Positions 22,260-29,926 of a stretch of DNA of 30,764 nt are shown one piece after another. The notes below the pieces were generated by a model, which was given only the letters and a program-made list of their open reading frames with translations, was not told the origin of the DNA and ran no database searches. How positions within the stretch are numbered: the stretch's first letter is position 1; each line of letters begins with the position of its first letter. Both the position numbers and the translations under genes were made by a program. The DNA is from Pseudomonadota bacterium (GTDB lineage Bacteria; Myxococcota_A; Polyangia; Haliangiales; Haliangiaceae). The stretch covers positions 1-30,764 of the forward strand of contig JAEYYV010000377.1 of NCBI GenBank assembly GCA_023428295.1, given 5' to 3'.

Positions 22260-25052
22260 CTAGAACAACGTCAGCTCTAGTTTGGCGTAGTAGAAGCCGC
22301 CATTCTGGCCGAACTGCGTGACGTTACGGCTGTAGATGAAGCGGCCGAAGCTGATGTTGGCGGCCTTCTGCTGCTCGTCCGGCTTGGTGTCGAACACGTT
22401 GTCCGCGCCGATCGTGAACAGCACGTGCTTGCTGAACTGATAGCCGAAGTCCACATCGAACAGGACCTTGGCCCCGAAGGACTCGTCGTTGTCGGGGTTG
22501 TCGGGCTTGTACACGACGCTGCCGTAGTAGTTCGCGCGCGCGAGCGCGGTGAGCCCCGCGATCGTGTAGCGCACCGCGAACGTTCCCTTCTGGTGCGGCA
22601 CCGAGTCCTCGATGCGATTGCGCGCGAGGCGCCCGAACCAATAGCCTTCGACCGTCGCGCGATCACCGCCGAACTTGTTCAGGAGCGACGTCGGAATGTT
22701 GATGTCCGTGACCTTCGTCGACGTGAAGTTGATCGAACCGGTCAGCGCGAGTGTTCCGCTGCCCGCCTCGGTGGAGTAATCGGCGACGACATCGACGCCC
22801 CTCGTGCTCGTATCCACCGCGTTCGCGAAGAACTGCGCTTGATCCACGCCGAACGGCTCGAGGATGCCCGCGACGATCGGGTCCGTGTCGGGGAACAGGC
22901 TCGTGAGGACGATGCGATCCTTCAGGCGGATGTAGTAGCCGTCCGCGGTGAGCGAGAAGTTGCCGCCGCTCTTGAGCGTGATGCCGCCGCTCGCGTTGAA
23001 CGATCGCTCCTCGCGCAACGACGGGATGCGAAAGGCCTGGCGCGTGATCGGGCTCGCATTGTTGGGCGTGATCACCTGTGTCGCCTCGAGCACGTTCGTC
23101 ATCGGGTTGGTCACGAATTGGGTCGAAACGTTCGAGAACCACAGCTGCTGGAGCGACGGTGCGCGAAACCCCGTCGATACGCCGCCGCGGATCGCGAGGG
23201 GACCAGCGAGCTTCGCGCGTCCGGCGAGCTTGCCGATCAGCGAGTTGCCGAAGTCGGAGTAGTGCTCGAACCGACCGCCGACATCCACGGCGACCTTCTT
23301 GGATAGCTCGGACTCGAGGCCCGCGTAGAGGCCGATGCTGTCACGACGGCGATCGACTTCGTTGCTCGGCTGAAAGCCCGGGAACACCTGCGCACCGGGC
23401 ACCTTGTCCTGCGGCATGCCGTTCACGTCGTAGGTCGCGGGGCCATCGGCGTACGACGCTTCGTCGCCTGCCTCGATGCGATAGCGCTCGACGCGGAGCT
23501 CGCTGCCGAGGACGACGTTGACCGCGTGGACCACCTTCTGGTCGATCTTGTGGAGTAGATCGATGTCCGCGACGGTCTGTTCGAACGCGAGCGTGCCCGC
23601 GTCGAACGTGGTGGGGCTCGCCGTACCGAGCGACGCGTTGACCGAGTCCTCGATGTTGAACGTGAACGAGTTGCGGCCGTGCGTGATGGACGTGTCGACG
23701 TTCCAGTCGCCCTTGCGACGGATGCCGATCGCGATCGACGCGTCGTCGATGGTGGGTTGGATCAGCGGCAAGAAGCCACGCGGATAGAACTCGGGGACGT
23801 TCTTCTCATGCTCCTTCGGGAAGCGCCGGAAGCCTGCAGCGGATCCGCTGCGATGACCGATGTCGCCGAAGCTGTAGAACTTGGCCACGTCGGAGATCGG
23901 CAGCTCTATGGTGTAGGCCGCGATGCCGCTCGTCGCGGACGCCTCGCCGATCTTCATGGAGTAGTCGTCGCGCGAGATGTTCCGCTCCGCGATGATCTGA
24001 TCGTCGAGCGCCTTGTCCGCCTCGAAGATCGTGCCGGTGTACGCGCCGCCGCGGTTTGTCGATTGCTTCTCGAGGAACTCGCCGGTGATGTTGAGGAAGC
24101 CGCCGCTCTCGCCGAGCTTGAACCCGTAGTTCGCAGATGCTTTGAGCTGCGCGCCATCGCGCTGCGCGGTGATGCCGGTCGCGGTGGTGATGTCGAGGAG
24201 GTCGGTGACGTCCTTGGTGACGATGTTGATCACGCCCGCGATCGCGTCGGAGCCGTACTGCGAGGCGGCGCCGTCGCGCAGGATCTCGATCCGCTTGATC
24301 GAGCCCACGGCGATCGCGTTGAGGTCCGTGCCGACGGTTCCGCGACCGAACGTGCCGTTGACGTGCATCAGCGCGCTGCGATGGCGTCGCTTGCCGTTCA
24401 CGAGGATCAGCACTTGATCCGGCCCGAGGCCGCGGAGGCTCGCCGGATCGACGTGATCGCTGCCATCGGCGATCGTCTGCGGCGCGGAGATGTAGCTCGC
24501 GGCGAGCGCGTGGAGCACGCGGCCCGTCTCGGTGCGACCGCTCCGCGCGATCTCCTCGGCGGTGACGACATCGACGGGCACCGGGCTGTCGACGTTGGTG
24601 CGCGGCGTGCGCGAGCCGACGACGACGATGGTCTCGTTGAGCGTGGCCGTGAGGAGCTGGAAGCCGAGCTCTACCTTGTCGTCCTTCTCGAGGGTCAGCG
24701 CTTTCTCTTCGCTCTTGAAGCCGACGAAGTCGACGCGAAGGCGCACCGCGCCGGGCGGAACCTCGATCGTGTACGTGCCTTCGTCGTCGGTGACCGCAGC
24801 GATCTTGGTGCCGACCACGGTGACGATCGCGCCGGCGAGCGGAGCATCGAGCTCGGGTGCCTCGACGACGCCTGTTATGGTGATCGTCGACTTCTCCGAC
24901 GAAGCCGCGGGGGCGGCGCCGGACCTCGCGGGCTCCTCGCCATCCGCAGGCGCCGGCTCGTCCTCGCCGCCATCGTCCGCCGACTGCGCGAGCGAGTGAC
25001 CGGTGGCACACAGGATCGAGAACGCGCACAAAAACGTCCGGTTCGCCCACAC
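22260..25052 (-). CDS. TonB-dependent outer-membrane receptor with carboxypeptidase-like N-domain
   Basis: The 930-residue product is an outer-membrane receptor that should import a substrate using energy passed by TonB. After a signal peptide ending near residue 23 (ATGHSLAQ) and an acidic tether comes a carboxypeptidase-regulatory-like beta domain (about 55-125; GAIVTVVGTKIAAVTDDEGT), then the plug (PVPVDVVTAEEIARSG, ASLRGLGPDQVLILVNGKRR, IEILRDGAASQYGSDAIAGV) and a 22-strand-type barrel ending in KLELTLF, with the terminal Phe expected for BAM recognition. GTG 25052 is chosen because TATAGT lies six bases upstream and a longer reading would cross the divergent receptor's start. The RGLGP...NGKRRHRSA plug phrase resembles large receptors for complex organic ligands rather than simple siderophores, but the ligand is unknown. 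Confidence 0.93.
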   Translation of the reverse strand: MWANRTFLCAFSILCATGHSLAQSADDGGEDEPAPADGEEPARSGAAPAASSEKSTITITGVVEAPELDAPLAGAIVTVVGTKIAAVTDDEGTYTIEVPPGAVRLRVDFVGFKSEEKALTLEKDDKVELGFQLLTATLNETIVVVGSRTPRTNVDSPVPVDVVTAEEIARSGRTETGRVLHALAASYISAPQTIADGSDHVDPASLRGLGPDQVLILVNGKRRHRSALMHVNGTFGRGTVGTDLNAIAVGSIKRIEILRDGAASQYGSDAIAGVINIVTKDVTDLLDITTATGITAQRDGAQLKASANYGFKLGESGGFLNITGEFLEKQSTNRGGAYTGTIFEADKALDDQIIAERNISRDDYSMKIGEASATSGIAAYTIELPISDVAKFYSFGDIGHRSGSAAGFRRFPKEHEKNVPEFYPRGFLPLIQPTIDDASIAIGIRRKGDWNVDTSITHGRNSFTFNIEDSVNASLGTASPTTFDAGTLAFEQTVADIDLLHKIDQKVVHAVNVVLGSELRVERYRIEAGDEASYADGPATYDVNGMPQDKVPGAQVFPGFQPSNEVDRRRDSIGLYAGLESELSKKVAVDVGGRFEHYSDFGNSLIGKLAGRAKLAGPLAIRGGVSTGFRAPSLQQLWFSNVSTQFVTNPMTNVLEATQVITPNNASPITRQAFRIPSLREERSFNASGGITLKSGGNFSLTADGYYIRLKDRIVLTSLFPDTDPIVAGILEPFGVDQAQFFANAVDTSTRGVDVVADYSTEAGSGTLALTGSINFTSTKVTDINIPTSLLNKFGGDRATVEGYWFGRLARNRIEDSVPHQKGTFAVRYTIAGLTALARANYYGSVVYKPDNPDNDESFGAKVLFDVDFGYQFSKHVLFTIGADNVFDTKPDEQQKAANISFGRFIYSRNVTQFGQNGGFYYAKLELTLF

Positions 25053-25058
25053 GCGGCG

Positions 25059-25064
25059 ACTATA
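25059..25064 (-). promoter_or_regulatory. -10 hexamer TATAGT, six bases before GTG 25052
   Basis: The minus strand reads TATAGT-CGCCGC-GTG. It is the best -10 match in the window and predicts a leaderless receptor mRNA. A -35 region at 17-bp spacing would fall on 25082-25087, on top of the -10 hexamer of the divergent receptor gene. Confidence 0.55.
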
Positions 25065-25083
25065 ACCCGCCGCAGGAGCGGGG

Positions 25084-25089
25084 TACCGT
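25084..25089 (+). promoter_or_regulatory. -10-like hexamer TACCGT, six bases before ATG 25096
   Basis: The plus strand reads TACCGT-GCGCGC-ATG. At 17-bp spacing its -35 region would cover 25061-25066 and so overlap the -10 hexamer of the leftward receptor gene. Confidence 0.45.
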
Positions 25090-25095
25090 GCGCGC

Positions 25096-27384
25096 ATGAG
25101 CTGGCCGAGGGTACTCGTGGCGATCGCGCTCGCCATGTTCGTCCTCTGCTACGCGACACCTGCGTTCGCGGATCGAACGGTGCGCGGCGTGGTGCGCGAC
25201 GACGCGACGGGGTTGCCGATCGAGGGTGCGCTCGTCACCGTGGGAGTCGGGGAGGCGACGACCGACGAGGACGGCGCGTTCTCGGTCGGAGACGTGCCGT
25301 TCGGGCGCGTCGACGTGCTCGTCATCGCCGACAACTACGCGACGTACTTTGGCTCCGCGCGCATGGGGGCCGTGCTCGCGATTCGCCTCGAGTCCGAAGC
25401 GAGAGCGAGTGAGGTGATTCACGTCTCGGGAACCGCGCCGGCCGGACCTCCCCTGCACCTCGACACGCAAGCGATCCGCACGCAGCCCGGCGCGGGCAAC
25501 GACGTGTTGCGAGCGCTCCAGAGCTTGCCCGGCGCAGCGCGCACGCCTTTCGGCATGGGCGGTCTCGCGCTTCGCGGCACGGCGCCGCGCGACACCAAGG
25601 TGTATCTCGACGGCATCGAGGTTCCGCTGCTCTATCACTTCGGCGGGCTCGCATCGTTCTTGCCGACGACCGCGGTGGACGAGGTCACGCTCGAGCCCGG
25701 CGGTGCGAGCGTGCGGTACGGGCGCGGGCTCGGTGGCGTCGCGATCGTCACGTCGCGAACCGGTCGCGCGGATCGCTGGCGCACCGGCGGAGAGCTCTCG
25801 CTGATCCACGCGGGCGCTGCGGCAGAAGGGCCGGGGCCGCTCAAGGGCAGCTGGCTCGTCGCAGCGCGCCGCAGCTACTTCGACGCGATCCTCGCCGCCG
25901 CGAACCTCGAGCTCTCGCTCGCGCCGCGGTACGCCGACGCGCAGGTGCGGTGGGAGTCCGGTGATGGCCGGTGGATGGCGATCCTGTTTGGCTCCGACGA
26001 CAAGCTGACGTTGATCCCGTCGGAGGGATCGTCGGGCGGCATCGACACGAGCAACGTGTCCGACTTCACGTATGTCTCGCGGTTCGCGCGGCTCGGCGTT
26101 CGCTATCGAGCGGTCCGCGGCGCGACGTCGATCGTGATCGTGCCGTCGCTCGGCGTCGACGACATCAACGCGCGCGCGACGCACGACAACCTCGACAAAG
26201 GCATGCATCGCACCACCGTGCCGTTCTCGCTGCGCGGCGAGGTGTCCACGTCCTTTCTCGGCGGCACGCTCTCCGTCGGCGCGGACACCATGGTGCAGCG
26301 TCACTCGTACGACATGATCAACACGCCACCGCCCACGCCCCGCGATCCGTCGCCGGACATGGTCGTGCATCGCAGCCTCTCGCGCTGGTCGGGCGACATC
26401 GGTGCGTTCGTCGAGCAGTCGTGGTTCGTGGCGAACGAGCGCATCGAGATCCGTCCCGGACTGCGCGGCGATCGCTTCGGGCTCTCGGATCAGTGGTCCC
26501 TCGACCCGCGCATCCTCGTCAACATTCGCTTGCCGCGCGCGTGGACGATCACGCAGTCCCTCGGCGCGTATCACGCACCACCGCTCGTCACCGATCTCGA
26601 TCCGATCTTCATGCGCTCGGTCCCGATGCGCGGCTCGTCGGCGACGCAGGTCGCGACCACGGCGAAGAAGATCATCGGCGACGACAAGGAGCTGTCGGCC
26701 ACCATCTACTACCAAGATCTCGACGAGCTCCCCGTGGATGCGATCACGGCGGCGACGCCCACGTCGGCGAATGGCGGCACCGAGTCCGGCGGACTGCTCG
26801 GCATCAGCCGCGAGCTCGTCGACACGCAGTTCGGCTCGTACAGCTATCGCGAGGCGATCGGATCGGGCCACGCGTACGGGCTCGAGCTCATCGGGCGGCG
26901 CAACGTGGGCCGCTGGACAGGCTGGGTCGCGTACACGTTCGCGCGCGCGTATCGGCAGAACCCGATCAAGGACGACGGCGCGACGCATCCGTATGTCCTC
27001 GATCAGCCGCACTCGTTCACGCTCGTCGGCTCCACGCAGATCGGCGAGCACTGGCGCGCGGGCGGACGCATTCGCTACGTGACGGGCAACCCGCTCACGC
27101 CCGTCGCGGGTGCATATCGAGACTCGAGTGGTGACTACGTCGCGGTCGATGGTCCGCTGTTGTCGCAGCGCTTGCCCGATTTCTTCCAGCTCGATCTGCG
27201 CGTCGATCGCTCGTGGTACCGCCCGTGGGGTACGAGCGGTACGCTGAACCTCTACCTCGACATCCAGAACGTGACGTACCGCAAGAACGCCGAGGGCGTG
27301 ACCTACAACAGCGACTACTCGGTTCGTAGCTACACCAACGGCCTGCCGATCTTTCCCTCGCTCGGCGTGGAGTACATCCCGTGA
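25096..27384 (+). CDS. TonB-dependent receptor, second and divergent
   Basis: The 762-residue product has a signal peptide (LVAIALAMFVLCYATPAFA, cleaved near residue 25), a carboxypeptidase-regulatory-like domain (about 27-100; GLPIEGALVTVGVGEATTDE), a plug (about 120-220; ALQSLPGAARTPFGMGGLAL, TKVYLDGIEVPLLYHFGG, VTLEPGGASVRYGRGLGG) and a barrel. The plug type, with LPGA and DGIEVP, differs from the divergent receptor, so the two are not recent duplicates. The C-terminus ends GVEYIP rather than Phe, unlike most barrels. The ATG is six bases after a TACCGT hexamer. The TGA overlaps the GTG of the next lipoprotein gene (GTGA), which in turn overlaps a third gene. The set suggests a receptor acting together with two surface lipoproteins. 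Ligand unknown. Confidence 0.92.
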   Translation: MSWPRVLVAIALAMFVLCYATPAFADRTVRGVVRDDATGLPIEGALVTVGVGEATTDEDGAFSVGDVPFGRVDVLVIADNYATYFGSARMGAVLAIRLESEARASEVIHVSGTAPAGPPLHLDTQAIRTQPGAGNDVLRALQSLPGAARTPFGMGGLALRGTAPRDTKVYLDGIEVPLLYHFGGLASFLPTTAVDEVTLEPGGASVRYGRGLGGVAIVTSRTGRADRWRTGGELSLIHAGAAAEGPGPLKGSWLVAARRSYFDAILAAANLELSLAPRYADAQVRWESGDGRWMAILFGSDDKLTLIPSEGSSGGIDTSNVSDFTYVSRFARLGVRYRAVRGATSIVIVPSLGVDDINARATHDNLDKGMHRTTVPFSLRGEVSTSFLGGTLSVGADTMVQRHSYDMINTPPPTPRDPSPDMVVHRSLSRWSGDIGAFVEQSWFVANERIEIRPGLRGDRFGLSDQWSLDPRILVNIRLPRAWTITQSLGAYHAPPLVTDLDPIFMRSVPMRGSSATQVATTAKKIIGDDKELSATIYYQDLDELPVDAITAATPTSANGGTESGGLLGISRELVDTQFGSYSYREAIGSGHAYGLELIGRRNVGRWTGWVAYTFARAYRQNPIKDDGATHPYVLDQPHSFTLVGSTQIGEHWRAGGRIRYVTGNPLTPVAGAYRDSSGDYVAVDGPLLSQRLPDFFQLDLRVDRSWYRPWGTSGTLNLYLDIQNVTYRKNAEGVTYNSDYSVRSYTNGLPIFPSLGVEYIP

Positions 27385-28712
27385 AGCGCGCCGTGCTGCT
27401 GATCCTCGTCTGCGCGTGTGGTGACAACGAGCCGGAGATCGAGATCTTCGAGCCGACCAATGGCTCGCGCCTCGCGATCGAGCAGTACCAGTTCGACGAC
27501 GGCACGCGGCTCGTGCAGCCGACCGCGTTCTACGATCGTCGCCTCCACGCGCGCTGCACGCCGCAGGAGTGGATCGACGGCGTGATCCGCTGCGTCCCCG
27601 ATGCGGAGCAGGCGTTCTATCGCGAGAACACGTGCGAGACGCTGTTCGGCGTGGGCAACACCATCAAGCACGCGACGCACTTCATCGCGTCGAACACGCG
27701 TGACGGCGCGCGCTATCCCGCGCTCGCGTTCGCGGCGCGCGGCCGCACGGACGCGATCGAGCAGGCGTTCCAACTCGATGGCGACGCGTGCGTGCGGGCG
27801 ACGATTCCGCTCTTCGAGAACACCACGTTCTGGGAGCTCGGCAACTTCGTGGCGGGCCCGGATCTCGTGCCGATCACGGAGCGCGAGATCGGTGACGGTC
27901 GCGTCGGCTTGACGGTCCGCGAATCCGACGATGGTGCGTTGGTTCCGGTCGGGTTTCGCGATCGCGAGCTCGGCGTCGCGTGCGAGCCGGTCACCCGCGG
28001 TGGTCACGGCGCGTGCGAGCCGATCGACGCACCGGTGTCGGACGCGTTCGCGGATCTCGCGTGCATGCAGCCCGCGATCCTCGTTGGTGACGATGCGAAG
28101 CTACCGGCCGTGGCGAGCCTCTCTGGCAGCGATGGTTGTCGCGTGTATCACGCGGTCGAGGACACCGAGCTGCCGCGGGCGTATCGCGATGTCGGGGGCG
28201 GATGCGAGTCGCTGCCCACGACCGATCGCGTTGCCGTCGTCGGTGCGCGTGTGGAGCTCGCCGAGGTGACACGAACGATCGAGGATGCTCCGAAGCGTCG
28301 CATGCAGCGCATCGCTGCGACCGCATCGGACCTTCACGTCTACGCGACACGCATGTTCGACACGGCCACGCGCGCGGAGTGCGAGCTGCGGCAGGTGGGC
28401 AAGAAGCTGCGTTGCCTGCCCACCGCGCTCGCGCCGATCGTGCGGCTGTTCCAGCCGGGATGTACCGTCGAGCGGCGTCTCGCCGAGGTGCCCCAGATAG
28501 CGTGCGAGGCGTCGTCGTTCGCGGTGCACGACACGGGCGACACGCTCGAGCTCCACGCGATCGGCCTCGCGTTCGATGGCGCCGCGTACACGATCGCTCC
28601 GGGGGGCGCGTGCGTGCCGTACACGGCCACCCCGGGCACGTCCCTCTATCACGTCGGCCCGCCGCTTCCCGACGAGACCTTCATCAGCGCCGTGCCGTTC
28701 GGAGCGCGATGA
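27381..28712 (+). CDS. Cys-rich lipoprotein with three Cys-triplet repeats
   Basis: The 443-residue product begins VKRAVLLILVCAC, a signal peptide with lipobox ending at Cys13. The mature part has 14 Cys. Nine of them fall in three repeats of the form (F/R)-D-x(5-6)-C-x(10-11)-C-x-P-x(n)-C: Cys59/71/85, Cys201/212/228 and Cys334/345/361. The last two have identical spacing. The repeats share phrases such as ARCTPQEWIDGVIRCVP, VACEPVTRGGHGACEPI and AECELRQVGKKLRCLP. I recall similar Cys patterns in other myxobacterial lipoproteins but can give no function. Start GTG 27381 overlaps the TGA of the receptor gene, and its own TGA overlaps the next ATG. By position it is a candidate ligand-binding or lid partner of the receptor, in the manner of SusD, though the sequence does not resemble SusD. 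Confidence 0.8.
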   Translation: MKRAVLLILVCACGDNEPEIEIFEPTNGSRLAIEQYQFDDGTRLVQPTAFYDRRLHARCTPQEWIDGVIRCVPDAEQAFYRENTCETLFGVGNTIKHATHFIASNTRDGARYPALAFAARGRTDAIEQAFQLDGDACVRATIPLFENTTFWELGNFVAGPDLVPITEREIGDGRVGLTVRESDDGALVPVGFRDRELGVACEPVTRGGHGACEPIDAPVSDAFADLACMQPAILVGDDAKLPAVASLSGSDGCRVYHAVEDTELPRAYRDVGGGCESLPTTDRVAVVGARVELAEVTRTIEDAPKRRMQRIAATASDLHVYATRMFDTATRAECELRQVGKKLRCLPTALAPIVRLFQPGCTVERRLAEVPQIACEASSFAVHDTGDTLELHAIGLAFDGAAYTIAPGGACVPYTATPGTSLYHVGPPLPDETFISAVPFGAR

Positions 28713-29926
28713 GGACCGCACTTCTTCTCGCGGTGCTCGTCGCGTGCGCGTCTCCCGACAGCGCGCCCGCGATCGAGAAGGCGCGCCCGCCGTGGGCACC
28801 GATGGTCGGCGGCACCACCGTGGAGCTGTTCGGCACGAGCTTCGATCCCGCCGTGAACCGCGTGTTCGTGGGTGGACGCGAAGCGCCGGTGGTTCGCACG
28901 ATCGACGACGAGCACCTCGAGATCGTCGTGCCGCCGAGCGACAAGCCGGGCGATGCAGAGATCGTCGTGATCTCGCCGACGGGCACCGTGATCGCGACCG
29001 GCGTCTTCCGCTATAGCGAGCCACCTGCGATCGACAGCGTCTCGCCATCGCGCGTGAACCTGGCGGGCCCGCCCACGACGGTGTCGATCCGCGGCCGCGG
29101 CTTTCTCGACGAAGAAGCGGGCGCACCGACGGTCCTCGTCGATGGACAACTGGTCGCCGAGGTCACCGTGCGCGACGACTCGTGGCTCACGTTCGAGGCG
29201 CCCTTGGGGAGCGCGTTCTCGCGCGCGAACATCGATGTCATCAACCAGCGCGGCGCGACGGCCGCGCGCGGTTTCTTCTACACGCTGACGGACCGGCCAG
29301 GCCTCCTCGTCTTCAACCTCGGCATCAACAAGTTCGCCACGTTCTACGAGCCTACCGAGGGCGCGCTCGTCCATGTGCCGTACGTGTCGAGCAACCGCCC
29401 GTGCATCTACGGGGTGGTCCGCGACGCGGCAGGGACGTACTTCGCGAGCGACTACTGCTCGCTGCCCGATTGGGGCTTCGGTCGCATCGATCTGTCCGCG
29501 CAGCGCATCGTCGACGGCGTGGTGACGGGCCGTCTCTATCCGGCGATGGTACAGCACCGCGGCACGCTGTACGCGGTCGAGTACCAGACGGACCGCTTCG
29601 GCACGCTCTCGGCAACCGGCGACACGTTCACGCCGATCGGTAGCGTTCCGTGTTGCGACGTGGGGCTCGCTTCCGACAACACGACGATGTGGCTCGTCGC
29701 GCGCAATGGAACGCCGGCGATCCGCACGATCGATCCGGACACCGGTGCGGTCGGCGACAGCGTCACGCTCGTACCGCCGACGTCGATCAGCGATCTGCGA
29801 TGGTTCGCCGGCACGCTCTACGGAACGACGTCAAATGGCAACCTCGTCACGATCGATCCCGACACCGGCGCCGTCACCACGCTCGCGTTCGTCGGTAATG
29901 CCTACGCGCTCGACGTCTTCGACTGA
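28709..29926 (+). CDS. IPT/TIG-domain lipoprotein with beta-propeller-like C-terminus
   Basis: The 405-residue product starts MRTALLLAVLVAC, a signal peptide with lipobox ending at Cys13. Residues about 20-108 and 109-200 read as two IPT/TIG immunoglobulin-like domains: PMVGGTTVELFGTSFDP with VFVGGREAPVV and HLEIVVPPSDKPGDAEIVV, then SVSPSRVNLAGPPTTVSIRG with VTVRDDSWLTFEAP. Residues about 205-405 look like propeller blades (TTMWLVARNGTPAIRTIDPD, TLYGTTSNGNLVTIDPDTGA). Paired IPT domains occur in surface lipoproteins that accompany SusCD-type receptors and bind polysaccharide; that role is inference here. ATG 28709 has GGAG four bases upstream (28701-28704) and overlaps the preceding TGA. Its 3' end overlaps the convergent glycosyltransferase gene by 25 bp. 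Confidence 0.82.
   Translation: MRTALLLAVLVACASPDSAPAIEKARPPWAPMVGGTTVELFGTSFDPAVNRVFVGGREAPVVRTIDDEHLEIVVPPSDKPGDAEIVVISPTGTVIATGVFRYSEPPAIDSVSPSRVNLAGPPTTVSIRGRGFLDEEAGAPTVLVDGQLVAEVTVRDDSWLTFEAPLGSAFSRANIDVINQRGATAARGFFYTLTDRPGLLVFNLGINKFATFYEPTEGALVHVPYVSSNRPCIYGVVRDAAGTYFASDYCSLPDWGFGRIDLSAQRIVDGVVTGRLYPAMVQHRGTLYAVEYQTDRFGTLSATGDTFTPIGSVPCCDVGLASDNTTMWLVARNGTPAIRTIDPDTGAVGDSVTLVPPTSISDLRWFAGTLYGTTSNGNLVTIDPDTGAVTTLAFVGNAYALDVFD

Noticed and set aside
25053..25136. Longer start for the leftward receptor (extra 28 residues)
   Set aside because: It would run through the divergent receptor's start codon and put 28 non-signal residues before a good signal peptide.
23679..25412. 577-residue plus-strand frame opposite the leftward receptor gene
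   Set aside because: It lies antisense to a receptor with clear plug and barrel motifs and has the Arg/Asp/Glu-rich composition typical of antisense readings in GC-rich DNA.
25060..27051. 663-residue minus-strand frame opposite the rightward receptor gene
   Set aside because: It is an antisense shadow without recognisable domains, and it would cover both divergent receptor promoters.
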